Of a stretch of DNA of 8,899 nt, positions 6,488-8,899 are shown piece after piece. The DNA comes from Bacteroidota bacterium (GTDB lineage: Bacteria; Bacteroidota; Bacteroidia; B-17B0; Aurantibacillaceae). Position numbers and translations under genes: made by a program. Every line of letters starts with the position of its first letter. Position 1 is the first letter of the stretch. The stretch spans positions 1 through 8,899 of the forward strand of contig JANYBY010000277.1 of NCBI GenBank assembly GCA_025360565.1. Direction: 5' to 3'. The notes beneath the pieces were generated by a model. That model saw only the letters and a list, made by a program, of their open reading frames with translations. It was not told the DNA's origin and made no database searches.

Positions 6488-6532
6488 AAAACTCAAAAAA
6501 AAATTCTACTTGATGCGACAAAAAGAACGATT

Positions 6533-7441
6533 ATGAACAAAACATTAGATTATTTAGACGAGTTAGAAGCAGAAGCCATTTACATTCTGCGCGAAGTGGC
6601 CGGGCAATTTGAAAGGCCCGCGCTTTTATTCAGCGGGGGTAAAGACAGTATTTGTTTGGTGCATTTGGCATTAAAGGCTTTTCGCCCCGGTAAATTTCCT
6701 TTTCCGTTAGTGCATGTTGATACCGGACATAATTTTCCGGAAGCGCTGGAATACAGGGATACTTTGGCAAAACAGATCGGCGAAAAATTAATTGTAAGAA
6801 AAGTAGAGGACACTATTAAAGCAAAAAATTTGCAAGATGCTAAAGGAAAATTTCCGAGCAGGAATGGTTTGCAAACATATACTTTATTAGATGTAATTGA
6901 AGAATTTGAGTTTGACGCTTGCATTGGCGGTGCCCGCAGAGATGAAGAAAAAGCCAGGGCAAAAGAAAGGATCTTTTCTGTACGAGATGAATTTGGGCAA
7001 TGGGATCCGAAAATGCAAAGGCCGGAGATATGGAATATTTATAACGGAAAAATAAATAAAGGAGAAAATGTGCGTGTGTTCCCAATTAGTAACTGGACAG
7101 AGTTAGATGTTTGGAATTACATCAAACGCGAAAAGATCGAATTGCCTTCAATTTATTTTACACACGAAAGAGAATGCGTTGTTACAGAACACGGACAATT
7201 AATGTGCAATAACCAATTTTTGCAATTGGATGGAACGGAAGAGATCGTTACAAAAAAAGTAAGGTACCGCACAGTAGGCGATATGACCTGTACAGCGGCG
7301 ATTGAAAGCGATGTGTATAAAATAGAAGATATTATTAACGAAATAAAAGAAGCTAAGATCAGTGAACGTGGGGCAACCAGAATGGATGATAGAGTAAGCG
7401 AGGCTGCGATGGAAGACCGGAAGAAAGGCGGGTATTTTTAA
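6533..7441 (+). CDS. cysD: Sulfate adenylyltransferase subunit 2
   Basis: CysD is the catalytic ATP-sulfurylase subunit, which makes adenylyl sulfate from ATP and sulfate in complex with the GTPase CysN. From the ATG at 6533 the protein has 302 residues, the same length as E. coli CysD, and starts with the typical MNKTLDYLDELEAEAIYILR. An upstream in-frame GTG at 6455 would add 26 residues with no family similarity and begins inside a repeat arm, so I reject it. Visible motifs are the PP-loop SGGKDS (34-39), HVDTGHNFPE (61-70), GGARRDEEKARAKER in the middle, and the C-terminal MEDRKKGGYF. No clear Shine-Dalgarno is seen. The 128-nt leader carries the repeat and inverted repeat described separately. 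The cysN partner follows after an unusually long 147-nt spacer. Confidence 0.96.
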   Translation: MNKTLDYLDELEAEAIYILREVAGQFERPALLFSGGKDSICLVHLALKAFRPGKFPFPLVHVDTGHNFPEALEYRDTLAKQIGEKLIVRKVEDTIKAKNLQDAKGKFPSRNGLQTYTLLDVIEEFEFDACIGGARRDEEKARAKERIFSVRDEFGQWDPKMQRPEIWNIYNGKINKGENVRVFPISNWTELDVWNYIKREKIELPSIYFTHERECVVTEHGQLMCNNQFLQLDGTEEIVTKKVRYRTVGDMTCTAAIESDVYKIEDIINEIKEAKISERGATRMDDRVSEAAMEDRKKGGYF

Positions 7442-7461
7442 AAGAAGCGGCAGTTGCAGTA

Positions 7462-7497
7462 TGTCAGCTCGAGCGGATCTCGATAGCTATCGGGAGA
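7462..7497. repeat. TGTCAGCTCGAG-type repeat with CGATAGCTATCG palindrome
   Basis: TGTCAGCTCGAG (7462-7473) opens the element. It is followed by the perfect 12-bp palindrome CGATAGCTATCG (7481-7492) and GGAGAG. Arm CTC can pair with GAG near 7494, making a partly decayed version of the same layout as the 6408 repeat. It occupies the start of the cysD-cysN spacer. Confidence 0.6.
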
Positions 7498-7510
7498 GAC
7501 CATGAACGGA

Positions 7511-7558
7511 GAGCAAGAGCCAAGACTTAAGAGAGACAAGACCTGGATGTGTTAGGTC
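7511..7558. repeat. Purine-rich degenerate repeat and small hairpin in the cysD-cysN spacer
   Basis: GAGCAAGA (7511-7518), GAGCCAAGAC (7517-7526) and GAGACAAGAC (7533-7542) are near copies of one purine-rich unit. GACCT (7540-7544) and AGGTC (7554-7558) then form a 5-bp stem around a 9-nt loop. Two tiny open frames (7461-7505 and 7502-7555) cross this spacer but show nothing protein-like. I see no promoter box here. Confidence 0.35.
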
Positions 7559-7588
7559 GGGATAGAATGAACAAACAATAAAATAAAA

Positions 7589-8833
7589 ATGGAACTACTA
7601 AGATTTTTTACGGCAGGAAATGTCGACGATGGAAAAAGCACCCTTATCGGGCGTTTATTATACGACAGCAATTCTATCTCCACAGATATTATTGAAACAT
7701 TAACGCGCCAAAGCAAAACAAAAGGTGTTAATTCAGATATTGATCTGGCCCTTTTAACCGATGGGCTTAGGGCAGAGCGGGAGCAAGGCATTACCATTGA
7801 TGTGGCTTATAAATATTTTACTACCGAGAAACGAAAATTTATTATTGCCGATACTCCCGGACATATTCAATATACCCGAAATATGTTTACCGGCGCATCA
7901 AACGCTAACCTCGCAATTATTTTGGTGGACGCAAGAAACGGAATTACCGATCAAACAAAACGCCATTCAATTATTTCGGCAATACTTGGTATTCCTCATG
8001 TTTTGGTGTGTATCAATAAAATGGATCTGGTAAATTATTCTGAAGCGCATTACAAACAAATTGAAGAAGAGTATTTAATTTTTAGTCATCAATTGGGTTT
8101 AAAAGATGTTTCTTTTATTCCCGCGAGTGCTTTGGCCGGAGACAATGTGGTAACCAGATCAGACAAAATGGATTGGTATAACGGAAAAACATTATTGAAT
8201 TTTTTAGAAACGATAGAGATCGCTGAAACAAAAAAAACGGATGTTTCGCGCTTTCAAGTGCAATATGTTATTCGTCCACAAACCGACGAGCTCCACGATT
8301 ACAGGGGCTTTGCCGGCAAAGTGGCAAGCGGCTCTTATAAAAAGGGCCAGCAAGTAATGGTGTTGCCCTCCGGAATTGAAACCGAAATTGAAAAAATTGA
8401 AATGAATCAAATTGAAGTTGAAATAGCAGAAACAAACACCGCGGTAGTTTTGCATTTGAAAGACGATGTGGATGTGAGCCGCGGAAATTCAATTGTCCCG
8501 GTTGAGCATTTGCCAAAAATGGGCAAAGAATTAACTGCCACAATTTGTTGGATGGACAATGCAGCTTTTATTCCGGGACAAAAAATATTATTGCAGCAAA
8601 ATAGTTTTCGTACCAAGGCAATTGTAAAAGAGGTTATCAGTAAAGTGGATATTCATTCGTACATGGAATTGCAAAGTGATGGAACCATGAAATTAAATGA
8701 TATTTGCAAAGTGCTCATAAAAACGGCAGAACCTGTGAGCTATGATAGTTATTTGGATAACCGTTCATCAGGGTCTTTTATTTTAATTAACGAGAATACA
8801 AATAACACCATCGCGGCAGGAACCATTGATTAA
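7589..8833 (+). CDS. cysN: Sulfate adenylyltransferase subunit 1 (GTPase)
   Basis: CysN is an EF-Tu-like GTPase whose GTP hydrolysis drives APS synthesis by CysD. The 414-residue protein has the P-loop GNVDDGKST (10-18), the switch region EREQGITIDVAYKYF (63-77), DTPGH (88-92), NKMD (143-146) and PASAL (178-182). A G domain of about 210 residues is followed by two beta-barrel domains. It lacks the extra C-terminal APS-kinase domain found in fused CysNC proteins, which fits a pathway through APS reductase. It is shorter than the roughly 475-residue E. coli protein but is complete through the third domain. The start has only an A-rich leader with no Shine-Dalgarno. It is the last gene seen; a structured repeat follows 14 nt after the stop. 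Confidence 0.96.
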   Translation: MELLRFFTAGNVDDGKSTLIGRLLYDSNSISTDIIETLTRQSKTKGVNSDIDLALLTDGLRAEREQGITIDVAYKYFTTEKRKFIIADTPGHIQYTRNMFTGASNANLAIILVDARNGITDQTKRHSIISAILGIPHVLVCINKMDLVNYSEAHYKQIEEEYLIFSHQLGLKDVSFIPASALAGDNVVTRSDKMDWYNGKTLLNFLETIEIAETKKTDVSRFQVQYVIRPQTDELHDYRGFAGKVASGSYKKGQQVMVLPSGIETEIEKIEMNQIEVEIAETNTAVVLHLKDDVDVSRGNSIVPVEHLPKMGKELTATICWMDNAAFIPGQKILLQQNSFRTKAIVKEVISKVDIHSYMELQSDGTMKLNDICKVLIKTAEPVSYDSYLDNRSSGSFILINENTNNTIAAGTID

Positions 8834-8847
8834 CTGTGTTTGAATAA

Positions 8848-8877
8848 GTCATTCCGAGGTACGAGGAATCTGTATTT
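8848..8877. repeat. Half-unit structured repeat downstream of cysN
   Basis: GTC, arm ATTCC (8851-8855), loop GAGGTACGA, arm GGAAT (8865-8869) and CTGTATTT match the - strand of the right half of the 5613-5693 element almost base for base. The arms differ but remain complementary. The bases after 8877 no longer match, so this appears to be a single half-unit. Nothing else is recognisable in 8878-8899. Confidence 0.65.
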
Positions 8878-8899
8878 TAACGGCCTTATCCCTGAATAG

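Noticed and set aside
6455..6532. GTG-started N-terminal extension of cysD
   Set aside because: The 26 extra residues show no family similarity, the GTG lies inside a repeat arm, and the ATG at 6533 gives the standard 302-residue protein.
7502..7555. Possible 17-codon leader peptide before cysN
   Set aside because: It runs through purine-rich repeat sequence, has no ribosome binding site, and shows no run of Cys or Met codons that would suggest attenuation.

Overview
The window is about 8.9 kb of AT-rich bacterial DNA with nine protein genes, all on the + strand. Together they make up most of an assimilatory sulfate reduction cluster. The source is most likely a member of the Bacteroidota. 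Supporting signs are a DUF2490 outer-membrane protein, a YumC-type ferredoxin-NADP reductase, starts that mostly lack a Shine-Dalgarno sequence, a TAnnTTTG promoter-like box (the Bacteroidota -7 consensus), and GTCA...TCGAG type intergenic repeats. I cannot place it below phylum with confidence.

Layout. Bases 1-2913 hold three tightly packed genes. They are the 3' part of the uroporphyrinogen-III methyltransferase gene (cobA, cut by the window edge), a DUF2490 beta-barrel protein starting on the next base, and a fusion gene starting inside the DUF2490 stop codon. The fusion joins a precorrin-2 dehydrogenase / sirohydrochlorin ferrochelatase domain to a TSUP (TauE/SafE) membrane permease. Bases 2965-3975 encode a ferredoxin-NADP reductase. 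A perfect 8-bp palindrome with a TATCTTTG box in its centre follows, and then an OsmC-family gene (4023-4436) and metZ (4439-5605), only 2 nt apart. Bases 5706-8833 hold cysH, cysD and cysN, which are separated by long spacers.

How it works together. CysD and CysN make APS from sulfate. CysH carries the iron-sulfur cysteines of an APS reductase, so it should reduce APS directly to sulfite, and no APS kinase is needed or seen. CobA and the CysG-like domain make siroheme, the cofactor of sulfite reductase. That enzyme is not in the window and probably lies upstream. The FNR-type reductase could supply reduced ferredoxin to it. MetZ would then fix sulfide into homocysteine. The TSUP domain may move sulfate or sulfite across the inner membrane.

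The most interesting parts are the CysG-TSUP fusion and the intergenic repeats. Every spacer longer than 50 nt carries a structured repeat beginning GTC. The paired arms differ from copy to copy but stay complementary, while the GA/CGA loop segments are more conserved. This covariation suggests that a folded structure is being maintained.
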